A stretch of DNA of 64,000 nucleotides from Bifidobacterium olomucense (GCF_012932375.1 NZ_JAAIIG010000001.1:62001-126000), one strand, 5' to 3'. Shown: positions 9,434 to 18,734, numbered from the stretch's first letter. Numbers and translations are program-made. The notes: generated from the letters alone by a model not told the origin.

Positions 9434-10591
9434 CTAGCGGCCGGCCCGTGAGGCATGTTCGCCTACGCCGCATATTTCGTTCGCATAGTCTTCCACATAC
9501 CGCAATGCTGCGCCGATGATGTTTTGGTCTTCGCCGCAGTAGCTTTTCCGCAGTGTGAAATTGATGGTGCCGAATGGGGAACGTTGCACAACTCGATGTC
9601 GGAGGGCGTCGATGTCGTCTTGTGTGAGATGTTGTGCTGCCTCGCCGCCGACGATAACGTCACCGGCGATGATGGAACGTGCGTTGACGATGGCCTGCGC
9701 CACATAGTCCAGCCATTCGTTCATGCGCTCGCGGTGGTGACGTTCGCCTTGTTCGAGCACGCTGAAGAAGCCTGGGATGCTCTCGTAGTCCTCGGGAAGT
9801 GTTTCCGGGGAACAATAGGTGTCCATGCAGCCGCGCTGACCGCAGTAGCATTCGCGTCCGCCGGGTACCAGTGTCATATGTTCGATGGTGCCGTTGCAAT
9901 GATTGGGGCCTTGGTACAGTTTGCCGCCGACGATCACTGCGCCGCTCGGTCGGCGTTCGAGATACACGCAAATCGCGTCGGTAAGACTCGGATCGGCCCA
10001 GAGTTCCGCCATGGCGGAGGCATCGGAGTCGTGAATCATCATGCATGGGTAATGCACGGATTGGCTGATGGTGTCGATTGTCAAGCCGGTATTGCCCATG
10101 ATGGTGCCGAAGGTAATGGTCGAGGCATCGGGGGAGAGGATGCCCTGGACGGCGAACGATACGCCAAGCACCTTGCCGTGCTTATTTTCGATATCCGCTG
10201 CAAAATTGTTGATGATGCCGCCGATCCGCTGGTAGTAAACGTTGGCATTGCGATAGGGAAGGGCATCCTGACGCTGCTCGATCACCTTGCCGTACAGATC
10301 GACGGCGCACATGCGTACGCCGGTGGCGCGCATCACCACGCCGATTGCCGTTCGATGGTTGGGATTGAACTCATAGTTCCGGGCCTTGCGTCCGCCGGTG
10401 GATTCGTGGAACTTGCCTTTGCGGATGAGTCCTTTTTCTTCCAGCATACGAAGGTTCTGTGTGATGGTGGGCAGGCTTAATCCAAGTCCGTGTTCGAGTT
10501 CCTGCTTGGTGACGTGATGATGGGTATACAGATATCGAGTCATGGCGTTGCGGTTGTGTTGTTTCACCGCGGTGGATGGCGTCGCTCTCAT
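9434..10591 (-). CDS. ROK-family transcriptional regulator
   Basis: A 385-residue NagC/XylR-type ROK protein. The winged helix-turn-helix occupies about residues 15-75 (KQELEHGLGLSLPTITQNLRMLEEKGLI). A sugar-kinase-like ROK domain follows, with the zinc motif ECYCGQRGCMDTYC near residue 245. The second half of the ROK domain looks degenerate as a kinase, as in regulators. The ligand is probably a sugar or sugar phosphate. It is divergent from adhE, and its own upstream region holds two CTTTTATAAAG palindromes that could be its operators. glgX lies downstream on the same strand after 89 bases and could be a target or a co-transcribed gene. Confidence 0.9.
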   Translation of the reverse strand: MRATPSTAVKQHNRNAMTRYLYTHHHVTKQELEHGLGLSLPTITQNLRMLEEKGLIRKGKFHESTGGRKARNYEFNPNHRTAIGVVMRATGVRMCAVDLYGKVIEQRQDALPYRNANVYYQRIGGIINNFAADIENKHGKVLGVSFAVQGILSPDASTITFGTIMGNTGLTIDTISQSVHYPCMMIHDSDASAMAELWADPSLTDAICVYLERRPSGAVIVGGKLYQGPNHCNGTIEHMTLVPGGRECYCGQRGCMDTYCSPETLPEDYESIPGFFSVLEQGERHHRERMNEWLDYVAQAIVNARSIIAGDVIVGGEAAQHLTQDDIDALRHRVVQRSPFGTINFTLRKSYCGEDQNIIGAALRYVEDYANEICGVGEHASRAGR

Positions 10592-11048
10592 GACTACCCC
10601 TTTGTGAGACGATGAGCATGCACATATCAGTGTACTTGCTTGAAGCTTAACTTTTATAAAGATGTTTTTATTATTTGCGAAGAATGTGATTACTTTTATA
10701 AAGTCATCTTATAGAAGATGACGTTGGTGTGCGATGTATTGAATGTGATATTCGTCAAAAATCGAACAAAATACGTCAAAAAAGAGTGAAAAGTTATATT
10801 TTGTTAGATAAAACGCACTAAATAAAACAAATACTGATCAATATCTTACATGAAACGCCGTTGATTTTGTGCGTATGCGGGGCTGAAAGACCTTCGGTAT
10901 ATTGTGACTCAGGTCACAGGATGATGTGACAAGCGCACGCAGTCAAATATCTTGTCGGACGGTAGGGTACGTCCCTTACGTTGCGCAAGGTGCGGTGCTG
11001 CGCCGGGAACTTTGCCATATACCCCAAGAAGATCGAGGAGGACCCCAA
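10592..11048. other. AT-rich divergent regulatory region between ROK gene and adhE
   Basis: About 455 bases without a gene, clearly more AT-rich than the flanks. The ROK-proximal half holds CTTTTATAAAG twice (10651-10661 and 10693-10703) and the perfect repeat GTCATCTT-ATAG-AAGATGAC (10703-10722). The adhE-proximal end holds a Rex-like box. The long upstream extension of the adhE reading frame is not coding in my view, because the well-spaced GAGGAGG lies just before 11049. Confidence 0.6.
10902..10919. promoter_or_regulatory. Rex-like (NADH-sensing) operator upstream of adhE
   Basis: TTGTGA-CTCAGG-TCACAG matches the Rex consensus TTGTGA-N6-TCACAA at 11 of 12 arm positions. Rex commonly represses adhE-type fermentation genes when NADH is low. 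The same core TGTGA-N6-TCACA also fits CRP/GlxR-type regulators, so the assignment rests on the target gene. It lies about 130 bases before the adhE start. Confidence 0.55.
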
Positions 11049-13778
11049 GTGGCAGAAGCAAAGAAGGTCGAGATTCCCCAGCCGACCCCCGAAGATAAGA
11101 AGGCAGTGGCCGAAGCCGAGGTGAATGCTCTGGTCGTCAAGGCCCAGAAGGCATTGGCCGAGTTCGAGAAGCTGGACCAGAAGCAGGTAGACCACATCGT
11201 GGCTAAGGCATCCGTCGCCGCCCTGAACAAGCATCTGGTACTGGCGAAGATGGCCGTGGACGAGACCGGCCGTGGCCTCGTGGAAGATAAGGCCACCAAG
11301 AACATCTTCGCTTGCGAGCACATCACCAACTACCTCGCCGGTCAGAAGACCGTCGGCATCATTCGCGAAGACGACGTCATGGGTATTGACGAAGTGGCCG
11401 AGCCGGTTGGCGTGGTCGCCGGTGTGACTCCGGTCACCAACCCCACTTCCACCGCCATCTTCAAGTCCCTGATCGCACTGAAGACCCGTTGCCCGATCGT
11501 GTTCGGTTTCCACCCGTTCGCCCAGAAGTGCTCTGCCGAGGCTGCCCGCATCGTGCGCGACGCCGCCATCGAAGCCGGTGCCCCGGCCAACTGTATTCAG
11601 TGGATCGAGCACCCGTCCATCGAAGCCACCGGTGCTTTGATGAAGCACCCGGGTATCGCCACGATTCTTGCCACCGGTGGCCCGGGCATGGTCAAGGCCG
11701 CCTACTCTTCCGGTAAGCCCGCCCTCGGCGTGGGCGCCGGCAACGCCCCGGCCTACGTCGATTCCGATGTGGACATCGTGCGTGCCGCCAACGATCTGAT
11801 TCTGTCCAAGCACTTCGACTATGGCATGATCTGCGCCACCGAGCAGGCCATCATCGCCCATAAGGACGTTTACGCACCGCTGGTCAAGGAGCTCAAGCGT
11901 CGCAAGGCATACTTCGTGAACGCCGAGGAGAAGGCCAAGCTGGAGCAGTACATGTTCGGCTGCACCGCCGGCTCGGGCCAGACCCCGAAGCTCAACTCCG
12001 TGGTGCCGGGCAAGTCCCCGCAGTTCATCGCCAAGGCCGCCGGCTTCGAGATCCCGGCTGACGCCACCATTATCGCGGCCGAGTGCAAGGAAGTCTCCGA
12101 CAACGAGCCGCTGACCCACGAGAAGCTCGCCCCGGTGCATGCCGTTCTCAAGGCCGATTCCAAGGAACAGGCCTTCGAAATGTGCGAGCAGATGCTCAAG
12201 CTGGGTGCCGGCCATACCGCCGCCATCCACACCAACAACCAGGATCTGGTGCGCGAGTACGGTCTGCGCATGCACGCCTGCCGCATCATCTGGAACCAGC
12301 CGTCCTCCCTTGGCGGCATCGGCGATATCTACAACGCGATCGCCCCGTCGTTGACTCTGGGCTGCGGCTCTTACGGCGGTAACTCGGTGTCCGGCAATGT
12401 GCAGGCCGTGAACCTCGTCAACATCAAGCGCATCGCTCGGAGGAACAACAACATGCAGTGGTTCAAGATCCCGGCCAAGACCTACTTCGAGCCGAACGCC
12501 GTCAAGTACCTGCGCGACATGTACGGCATCGAAAAGGCCGTCATCGTGTGCGACAAGGTCATGGAGCAGCTCGGCATCGTTGATAAGATCATCGACCAGC
12601 TGCGTGCTCGCGCCAACAATGTCACCTTCCGCATCATCGACTACGTCGAGCCGGAGCCTTCCGTCGAGACCGTCGAAAAGGGCGCCGAGATGATGCGCGA
12701 GGAGTTCGAGCCGGACACCATCATCGCCGTCGGTGGTGGTTCCCCGATGGACGCCGCGAAGATCATGTGGCTGCTTTACGAGCACCCGGAAATCTCCTTC
12801 TCCGATGTGCGTGAGAAGTTCTTCGATATCCGCAAGCGCGCCTTCAAGATTCCGCCGCTGGGCAAGAAGGCCAAGCTCGTGTGCATCCCGACCTCCTCCG
12901 GCACCGGCTCCGAGGTTACGCCGTTCGCTGTGATCACCGATCACAAGACCGGCTACAAGTACCCGATCACCGACTACGCCCTGACCCCGTCCGTGGCCAT
13001 CGTCGATCCGGTGCTGGCCCGTACCCAGCCGCGCAAGCTGGCCTCCGACGCCGGCTTCGACGCCCTGACCCACTCCTTCGAGGCCTATGTGTCCGTGTAT
13101 GCCAACGACTTCACGGATGGCATGGCTCTGCACGCCGCCAAGCTCATCTGGGACAACCTGGCTGAGTCCGTCAACGGTGAGCCGGGCCTCGCCAAGACCA
13201 ACGCCCAGGAGAAGATGCACAACGCCGCCACCATGGCCGGTATGGCCTTCGGCTCCGCGTTCCTCGGCATGTGCCACGGCATGGCCCACACCATTGGCGC
13301 TCTGTGCCACATCGCCCACGGTCGTACCAACTCCATCCTGCTGCCGTACGTGATCCGTTACAACGGTCAGGTTCCGGAGGAGCCGACCTCGTGGCCGAAG
13401 TACGACAAGTACATCGCCGACGAGCGCTACCGCGACATCGCCATCAACCTCGGCATCGACCCGGGCAAGACCCCGGCCGAGGCCGTCGAAAACCTGGCGA
13501 AGGCCGTTGAGGACTACCGTGACAACAAGCTCGGCATGAACAAGAGCTTCAAGGATTGCGGTGTGGACGAGGACTACTTCTGGAGCGTGCTCGACCAGAT
13601 CGGCATGCGCGCTTACGAGGACCAGTGCACTCCGGCCAACCCGCGCATCCCGCTGATCAACGACATGAAGGACATCGCCGTTGCCGCCTACTACGGTGTC
13701 TCTCAGGAGGAAGGCCACAAGCTGCGCGTCGAGCGCGAAGGCGAGGCCGCCACGGAGGAAGCCTCCGAGCGCGTCTGA
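11049..13778 (+). CDS. adhE: Bifunctional acetaldehyde-CoA/alcohol dehydrogenase
   Basis: A 909-residue fusion enzyme converting acetyl-CoA to acetaldehyde and then ethanol, using two NADH; it is the ethanol branch of the bifid shunt. The N-terminal aldehyde dehydrogenase half carries the catalytic Cys in GMICATEQ (about 261). The iron-dependent alcohol dehydrogenase half begins after about residue 445, with GGGSPMDAAK near 562 and metal-ligand histidines in GMCHGMAHTIGALCHIAHG (about 740-757). The GTG at 11049 is chosen because GAGGAGG lies eight bases upstream and it gives the usual family length. Expression is probably governed by the Rex-like box. A strong terminator follows. Confidence 0.97.
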   Translation: MAEAKKVEIPQPTPEDKKAVAEAEVNALVVKAQKALAEFEKLDQKQVDHIVAKASVAALNKHLVLAKMAVDETGRGLVEDKATKNIFACEHITNYLAGQKTVGIIREDDVMGIDEVAEPVGVVAGVTPVTNPTSTAIFKSLIALKTRCPIVFGFHPFAQKCSAEAARIVRDAAIEAGAPANCIQWIEHPSIEATGALMKHPGIATILATGGPGMVKAAYSSGKPALGVGAGNAPAYVDSDVDIVRAANDLILSKHFDYGMICATEQAIIAHKDVYAPLVKELKRRKAYFVNAEEKAKLEQYMFGCTAGSGQTPKLNSVVPGKSPQFIAKAAGFEIPADATIIAAECKEVSDNEPLTHEKLAPVHAVLKADSKEQAFEMCEQMLKLGAGHTAAIHTNNQDLVREYGLRMHACRIIWNQPSSLGGIGDIYNAIAPSLTLGCGSYGGNSVSGNVQAVNLVNIKRIARRNNNMQWFKIPAKTYFEPNAVKYLRDMYGIEKAVIVCDKVMEQLGIVDKIIDQLRARANNVTFRIIDYVEPEPSVETVEKGAEMMREEFEPDTIIAVGGGSPMDAAKIMWLLYEHPEISFSDVREKFFDIRKRAFKIPPLGKKAKLVCIPTSSGTGSEVTPFAVITDHKTGYKYPITDYALTPSVAIVDPVLARTQPRKLASDAGFDALTHSFEAYVSVYANDFTDGMALHAAKLIWDNLAESVNGEPGLAKTNAQEKMHNAATMAGMAFGSAFLGMCHGMAHTIGALCHIAHGRTNSILLPYVIRYNGQVPEEPTSWPKYDKYIADERYRDIAINLGIDPGKTPAEAVENLAKAVEDYRDNKLGMNKSFKDCGVDEDYFWSVLDQIGMRAYEDQCTPANPRIPLINDMKDIAVAAYYGVSQEEGHKLRVEREGEAATEEASERV

Positions 13779-13815
13779 TCACATGATTCGGCGCTGACCG
13801 TCGCAATCACATAAC

Positions 13816-13853
13816 GAAAGCCCGTCCACTTCCGGACGGGCTTTCCTGTTTTT
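13816..13853 (+). terminator. Terminator after adhE
   Basis: AAAGCCCGTCC and GGACGGGCTTT form an 11-bp stem followed by CCTGTTTTT. Confidence 0.9.
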
Positions 13854-13938
13854 GGTGAGGGCCGTCTCCCCCTGCTCATTCCCTTCCCGCTTTCCATGAT
13901 GCAGTGAAGTGACACCCGCACCGTGCGGGAACTGGCCT

Positions 13939-14787
13939 TCAGAACGTGAGCAATACGGCTGCAAAAACAGATAGGCTTGACATCATCTCGACCAATCCCA
14001 CGGCGATTGGCTTGATGCTGCGCCGTCGTGCAATCGGCGGCATTGCTATCGCACGGGCCAGCAGCCACAAGCAGACAATCGCCGGCATCGAGAACAACCT
14101 TCCGAATCCCAGCAGGCCCCACAGGCCGAACGCCGCGGCCAACAGCGCGCCGTGCCAAATCCACGATGCCCAGAGATATCCTCGTTTGCCGCGTTCTCGA
14201 ATCATGGTCTTCACGAACAGCACCGATCCGAACTGGGTGAGGAAAAAGACGGTGGCGGCAGGCAGACCGCCGTTCGCAAGCATCGGATACTGTGCGTTTG
14301 CTGCGTGGGTGCCGAATGAGCTGACAACTATTGCCATGGTGCAGGAGGCGAGGATCGCGACAGCGTTGCCCCAGAGCGTCCGTTCGCGACGCAGCCATGC
14401 GGCGACGAACGACAGTGTGGCCAGTATGGCGTATAACGGTGCCCACCATAGGGTTGTCGGATGGATGATAACGAACGGCAAGCCGACCGCGGCAAGCAAT
14501 ACCGTATATACGGCAACCGGCGGTGCGTACCGGTGGGCGAATCGCGACTTGAACCACCGTGCGGCGGTGAATTGAACGCAATAACACAATACCCATGCGG
14601 CGAACAGCCAGATGGTGGTCGGATTCGTGCCGTCTATAATCATGCCGGCCAGCGCTGGCGTGAGCGCCATCGCCCATGCGCCGGGCTGATCGGGAACCCA
14701 GTCGCGGACAGCGGTTTTTCGGTGTGACGACGAGTGTGAGGCGGCGGATGCTGACCGCCGCTGCAAGGTGGAAGGCTGTTCGCTCAT
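13939..14787 (-). CDS. YwiC-like integral membrane protein
   Basis: A 282-residue membrane protein with about eight hydrophobic segments. The conserved opening WVPDQPGAWAMALTPALAG (about residues 31-49) is the hallmark of the YwiC-like family, which has no established function. ATG at 14787 (MSEQPST) was preferred over an upstream in-frame start because the extra residues look non-coding. It is convergent with adhE. About 125 bases upstream lies a tandem palindromic repeat that may control it. Confidence 0.8.
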   Translation of the reverse strand: MSEQPSTLQRRSASAASHSSSHRKTAVRDWVPDQPGAWAMALTPALAGMIIDGTNPTTIWLFAAWVLCYCVQFTAARWFKSRFAHRYAPPVAVYTVLLAAVGLPFVIIHPTTLWWAPLYAILATLSFVAAWLRRERTLWGNAVAILASCTMAIVVSSFGTHAANAQYPMLANGGLPAATVFFLTQFGSVLFVKTMIRERGKRGYLWASWIWHGALLAAAFGLWGLLGFGRLFSMPAIVCLWLLARAIAMPPIARRRSIKPIAVGLVEMMSSLSVFAAVLLTF

Positions 14788-14910
14788 GGTCCCCAAGGTA
14801 TCAGGCCCGGGCCGTGTACAACAGGGGTGCCAAAGCAAATCCGTGTGACAGAGCGAAGTCTTGGCTTGCTTGGCTTGCCGAATATGCAAGAGGACGACCG
14901 CGGCATCGCA

Positions 14911-14942
14911 ATAGAGGTGACACCTAATAGAGGTGACACCTA
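14911..14942. repeat. Tandem 16-bp palindromic repeat, operator-like
   Basis: The unit ATAGAGGTGACACCTA occurs twice in direct succession. Each copy contains the palindrome AGGTG-A-CACCT. It lies between the end of the budA gene and the start of the YwiC-like gene, upstream of the latter. A dimeric regulator binding on one DNA face would fit, but no regulator is encoded next to it. Confidence 0.5.
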
Positions 14943-14989
14943 TACCTTATATAAATGACGCAAAGATGCGCATAGGTGCGCAGGTGTCT

Positions 14990-15790
14990 TTAATGCGCGG
15001 TGTCCCCTTCGGCACTGGAGATTGCCTCGGCGATATTGTCCTGGCTGAAATCGTGATTGCGGTATTCGGGATCGTCTACCGGCAGATGGGTGACCAGCGT
15101 ATCGAATACCTGACTATAGATTTCACCATGGCTGAGTACCGCATCCAGCACATGACCGCCGAAAGTATGGTCATCGGAGAGGAAATGCTCGTGGAATCCG
15201 GCTACGGCGGCACCATGGAACATTACGGGAGAGAAGTAGCCGAGCATGGTACCGGTCACATCGTGGCGCAGAAAGATGGCCTGACGATCGGCGACTTCCA
15301 GCAATGTGGGATACGGTGCCTGCTGTTTGATCACGGCACGGGTTTTCATGAAGCTGAACGTGCCGTGCACCTTTACCGAAAAGAAGGTGTTGGCACGTCC
15401 GTTGGCCTCGACGATACGTTCGTTGAGTGCTTCTAGGCCAATGTCTTCACGCGAGCATTGAAACTGGAACGCCGCTCGATGTGAGTTGGCGAAGGGCATG
15501 GTGAAATCCGAGGGAACTTGCTCGGCGACACCGGACTGGCCGATTTTATAGGCCACGCCGTCAAGGATGATGAGCTCACCATCCAGCCCTTCACCGGTGC
15601 CTATGCCGGTATCGCCATGCTTGAGCAGCTCGCCGATGGTAGTGGTGCCCTCCAGCAAACCCGGCACCAACAGTGCCAACGTGCCATGCTGGTACAGCAC
15701 ATTGGCGTCATGCGCGGTAATCGGATGAATGTTCTTGGCCAGTGATTGCGTCACATTAGCCACGGTAATCGTCTCCATCGGGCTGCACAA
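14990..15790 (-). CDS. budA: Alpha-acetolactate decarboxylase
   Basis: A 266-residue enzyme that converts alpha-acetolactate to acetoin, diverting pyruvate away from acid production and valine/leucine synthesis. The family motifs are clear: GDTGIGTGEGLDGELIILDG (about residues 57-76), then FHEHFLSDDHTFGGHVLD (about 197-214), whose histidines bind the catalytic zinc. The GTG at 15790 has GAGCGAG upstream; an ATG four codons later (15778) is an alternative. No acetolactate synthase gene adjoins it. Confidence 0.92.
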   Translation of the reverse strand: MCSPMETITVANVTQSLAKNIHPITAHDANVLYQHGTLALLVPGLLEGTTTIGELLKHGDTGIGTGEGLDGELIILDGVAYKIGQSGVAEQVPSDFTMPFANSHRAAFQFQCSREDIGLEALNERIVEANGRANTFFSVKVHGTFSFMKTRAVIKQQAPYPTLLEVADRQAIFLRHDVTGTMLGYFSPVMFHGAAVAGFHEHFLSDDHTFGGHVLDAVLSHGEIYSQVFDTLVTHLPVDDPEYRNHDFSQDNIAEAISSAEGDTAH

Positions 15791-16035
15791 TCACTCGCGC
15801 TCGATACCGGACGTGACTTTCGCCACGCAACCGTGAGAACCGTTCTGGATCCCACCGAATCCCACATGGCTAGGTGCGTTCGGATCGCTTGCAACGCGGC
15901 TGAACAAGTCGAAGTCGATGCCACGAGAGTGCCGCTGCCTACGAGCGAGGATGCCAATGTGGATAACTATGCAAGCTGGAACCACATAAGCCGAATCTGC
16001 TGTACAGTTCATCTGTCATCCCGTAGCGTCGCATT

Positions 16036-16989
16036 ATGAGAAGGAATAAAGAACTTGATCGAAGGTTGGACACGGCCCAACGGCAGCAGACATGTCTGTG
16101 GGGTGAATCGGATGCACAGTGCAGGATGCTTGTCCGTCGCGAAAAGGCGGGAGCGATCCTCCGCGTCTATCCGGGATTGTATATGCGCCCGGATTACTGG
16201 CTGTCGTTGGATGCGCGGAACAGGTATCTTCACATCGTACGGTCGCTGTCGCAGATGCATCCCGGATGGATTTTCTGCGATATGACGGCTGCCGCTGTGT
16301 ATGGTGTCAACACCTCAACCCGCCATATGGACCTTATCCATATCCGTACCGTAGATGACAAACACGTACACGATTACGGTAAGGTACGGCACCATTACAT
16401 ACGCGAAGAACATTATGAGATAGTCGATGGTATTCGCGTCACCCCGTTGGCGCGAACGGTATTCGATTGCGCTCGCAGACAATCGTTTCCTGATGCGCTT
16501 GCGGTTATTGAGGCCGTGCTGCGTAACCGGATGATGAATAAGGACAAGCTTGAACGATGCTTCGAATCCTTGCCTGGCTGGCATAGAAAAGCGGCGTTGG
16601 CGGCATTGAAACCAGCTACCGGCCATACCGAGAACGGCGGTGAAGCGTATTCGTTGGGCGTCATATTGGAGGAACGATTCGCAATGCCATTGTTGCAGGA
16701 GGCAATTGTGGATCCATACGATGCCCGTACGGTATATAGAGTCGATTTTGCTTGGCGCAATGATGTTGGTGGATTGATTGTGGCCGAACTTGATGGTCGT
16801 GTGAAATATACGGATCGTTCAATGTTCCGCAACGGGAGTCTTTCGGAGACGATCATCGCAGAAAAGGAACGAGAGGAGCGTATCCGTCTGGTGGTAGATG
16901 ATATGGTCCGCTTCTCGTTCCGGGAGGCTTTAGACAGAACGCCTTTGGTGCATAAGCTTGAGTCCGTTGGAGTGCCGCGTCGCGGATAG
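16036..16989 (+). CDS. AbiEi-like protein with nuclease-like C-terminal domain
   Basis: A 317-residue protein. Residues about 25-60 resemble the winged-helix N-terminus of AbiEi-type antitoxins (CRMLVRREKAGAILRVYPGLYM), followed by an AbiEi-like middle part with PLARTVFDCAR. The C-terminal third contains YRVDFAWRNDVGGLIVAELDG and a downstream REERIR, an arrangement like DUF559/Vsr-type endonuclease folds. This architecture is common in actinobacteria as a stand-alone gene. No AbiEii nucleotidyltransferase partner is present on either side, so calling it an antitoxin would be unsafe. It uses more AT-rich codons than its neighbours, which may indicate transfer. Confidence 0.65.
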   Translation: MRRNKELDRRLDTAQRQQTCLWGESDAQCRMLVRREKAGAILRVYPGLYMRPDYWLSLDARNRYLHIVRSLSQMHPGWIFCDMTAAAVYGVNTSTRHMDLIHIRTVDDKHVHDYGKVRHHYIREEHYEIVDGIRVTPLARTVFDCARRQSFPDALAVIEAVLRNRMMNKDKLERCFESLPGWHRKAALAALKPATGHTENGGEAYSLGVILEERFAMPLLQEAIVDPYDARTVYRVDFAWRNDVGGLIVAELDGRVKYTDRSMFRNGSLSETIIAEKEREERIRLVVDDMVRFSFREALDRTPLVHKLESVGVPRRG

Positions 16990-17767
16990 GGTCAGTAGCT
17001 GTGTATGAGCGCTGATGGATCATTTTCGATTGGTTTTGGCTAATGGAAATCGATTCATGGTACTGGGTGAATGGAGGTGGGGCCAGCGAATTGATCCAAT
17101 GCCATAGGCGAATGACCTATTGGGCCATAACAGCTTAATAAGCAGATGTGGCCGGCTGGTTGGTCGGCTGGTTGGTTGGTCGGTCGGTTGAAACTGATTG
17201 ATTGATCAGGGGAATCGGATTGATCAGGGGAATCGGGGAGGGGCATAGGAGCCAGGAGAACCGGCAGATTACCGTTCTGGGCATATCCCGACCAATTATT
17301 CTGGGTCTTTATGTGCAATAAAACAGGTTCTGGGCATTTGCATACCACCTAGAAGCCAAAAATGACGGTTTCAAGATACGTATATGCCCAGAACACGGAT
17401 TGGGGGCCTGTTGGTGGTGGGTGTAGGCCCAGAATGTCCGGTGGACTTCGGGTGGTCGATGTCCCAGGGGAGCAGAATCTAGGGGGATGCGGTGATGCTT
17501 GGTGCGGCGACACGCCCGGATTTCTTAGCTGGCTGTTTAGTCCCGCCCCAATGTTTGAATAAACAAGTTGCCTGATTTGGGCTCGCAAATTGGAATTAAA
17601 AAAGCGAGCGCAGGCCGGAGCGCTTCGAAGGGAGCGGATGCCGGAGACTGCGCACTGATGTGGATGACCGCCAGTGGACCTATGTCCAATGGGGGGGCAT
17701 TACGCGCCGGTGCCCTAGAAGCAGGTTGGTAAAGTACAACGAACATCGCTAGAAAGGGCGGACGGCA
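16990..17767. other. Gene-free repeat-rich region before the S10 operon
   Basis: About 780 bases in which no convincing gene is seen. It holds a GGTT/GGTC-type tetranucleotide tract (about 17152-17190), two adjacent copies of ATTGATCAGGGGAATCGG (17201-17236), and several copies of a TTCTGGGCATA motif in both orientations (17275, 17328, 17383, 17425). The last 180 bases must hold the promoter and leader of rpsJ. Confidence 0.6.
17275..17434. repeat. Dispersed TTCTGGGCATA motif, both orientations
   Basis: TTCTGGGCATA at 17275-17285, TTCTGGGCAT at 17328-17337, the reverse complement TATGCCCAGAA at 17383-17393 and a variant GGCCCAGAA at 17426-17434; TTCTGGGTC also occurs near 17299. The copies lie 45-55 bases apart. 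Confidence 0.5.
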
Positions 17768-18076
17768 ATGGCGGGACAGAAAATCCGCATCAGGCTTAAG
17801 TCCTATGACCACGAGGTCATCGACCAATCGGCGAAGAAGATCGTCGAAACGGTGACGAACGCGGGCGCAACTGTTGTTGGCCCCGTTCCGCTGCCGACCG
17901 AGAAGAACGTCTTTGTTGTTATTCGTTCTCCTCACAAGTACAAGGATTCTCGCGAGCACTTCGAGATGCGCACTCACAAGCGCCTCATTGACATCGTGGA
18001 CCCGACCCCCAAGGCCGTGGATTCTCTGATGCACATCGATCTGCCTGCAGACGTCAACATCGAGATCAAGCTGTAA
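17768..18076 (+). CDS. rpsJ: 30S ribosomal protein S10
   Basis: A 102-residue protein, first gene of the S10 operon, with the S10 opening [25 protein letters not shown] (shortened here to its start) and the conserved [25 protein letters not shown] segment behind it. S10 sits in the 30S head and, as NusE, also serves in antitermination. Length is normal. AAAGGGCGG precedes the ATG. Seventeen bases separate it from rplC. Confidence 0.98.
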   Translation: MAGQKIRIRLKSYDHEVIDQSAKKIVETVTNAGATVVGPVPLPTEKNVFVVIRSPHKYKDSREHFEMRTHKRLIDIVDPTPKAVDSLMHIDLPADVNIEIKL

Positions 18077-18092
18077 GGGAGGAGGAAGCATT

Positions 18093-18734
18093 ATGTCTAA
18101 TCGCAAGGCTCTGCTGGGCAAGAAGCTCGGCATGTCCCAGGTGTGGGATGAGAACGGCTTCTTCGTGCCCGTCACTCTTGTCGACGTGTCCACCAACGTG
18201 GTGACCGCCGTGAAGACCGAGGAGTCCGATGGCTACAAGGCCGTCCAGCTCGGCTACGGCGCCATCGACCCGACCAAGGTGACCAAGCCGCTGGCTGGCC
18301 ACTTTGCCAAGGCTGGTGTCACCCCGCGTCGTCACCTCGTTGAGGTGCGTACCGACAACGTCGAGGAGTTCGAGGCTGGTCAGGAACTGGCTGCCGATCT
18401 GTTCGAGGAGGGCGCTCTGGTCGACGTGACCGGCACCACCAAGGGCAAGGGCTTCGCCGGTACCATCAAGCGTTGGGGCTTCAAGTCCTACCGTCGTTCC
18501 CACGGCTCTCACAAGAACGAGCGTCGTCCCGGTTCCGTGGGCGCATGCGCTACCCCGAGCCGCATTCTCAAGGGCAAGCGTATGGCCGGTCGCATGGGTC
18601 ATGTGACCTCCACCGCGCTGAACCTCACCGTAGTCTCCGCTGACGTCGAGAACGGCGTCATCGCCATCAAGGGTGCCCTCCCCGGCCCCAAGGGCGGCAT
18701 CGTTCTCGTCCGTTCCGCAGTGAAGGGAGCCTGA
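18093..18734 (+). CDS. rplC: 50S ribosomal protein L3
   Basis: A 213-residue assembly-initiating protein near the peptidyl-transferase centre. The start RKALLGKKLGMSQVWDENG and the signature KGKGFAGTIKRWGF with GSHKNERRPGSVGACATP are typical. The Gln that is methylated in some bacteria is not retained in the usual context here. GGAGGAGG precedes the ATG, one of the strongest ribosome sites in the window. Six bases separate it from rplD. Confidence 0.98.
   Translation: MSNRKALLGKKLGMSQVWDENGFFVPVTLVDVSTNVVTAVKTEESDGYKAVQLGYGAIDPTKVTKPLAGHFAKAGVTPRRHLVEVRTDNVEEFEAGQELAADLFEEGALVDVTGTTKGKGFAGTIKRWGFKSYRRSHGSHKNERRPGSVGACATPSRILKGKRMAGRMGHVTSTALNLTVVSADVENGVIAIKGALPGPKGGIVLVRSAVKGA

Noticed and set aside
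10914..13718. A 934-codon minus-strand open frame opposite adhE
   Set aside because: It is the antisense shadow of a high-GC gene; composition is Val/Gly/Asp/His-rich and no domain is seen, while the plus strand encodes complete AdhE.
17055..17348. 97-codon minus-strand frame in the repeat-rich gap
   Set aside because: Its Asp/Gln/Pro repeats are translations of the DNA repeats; no ribosome site or domain.
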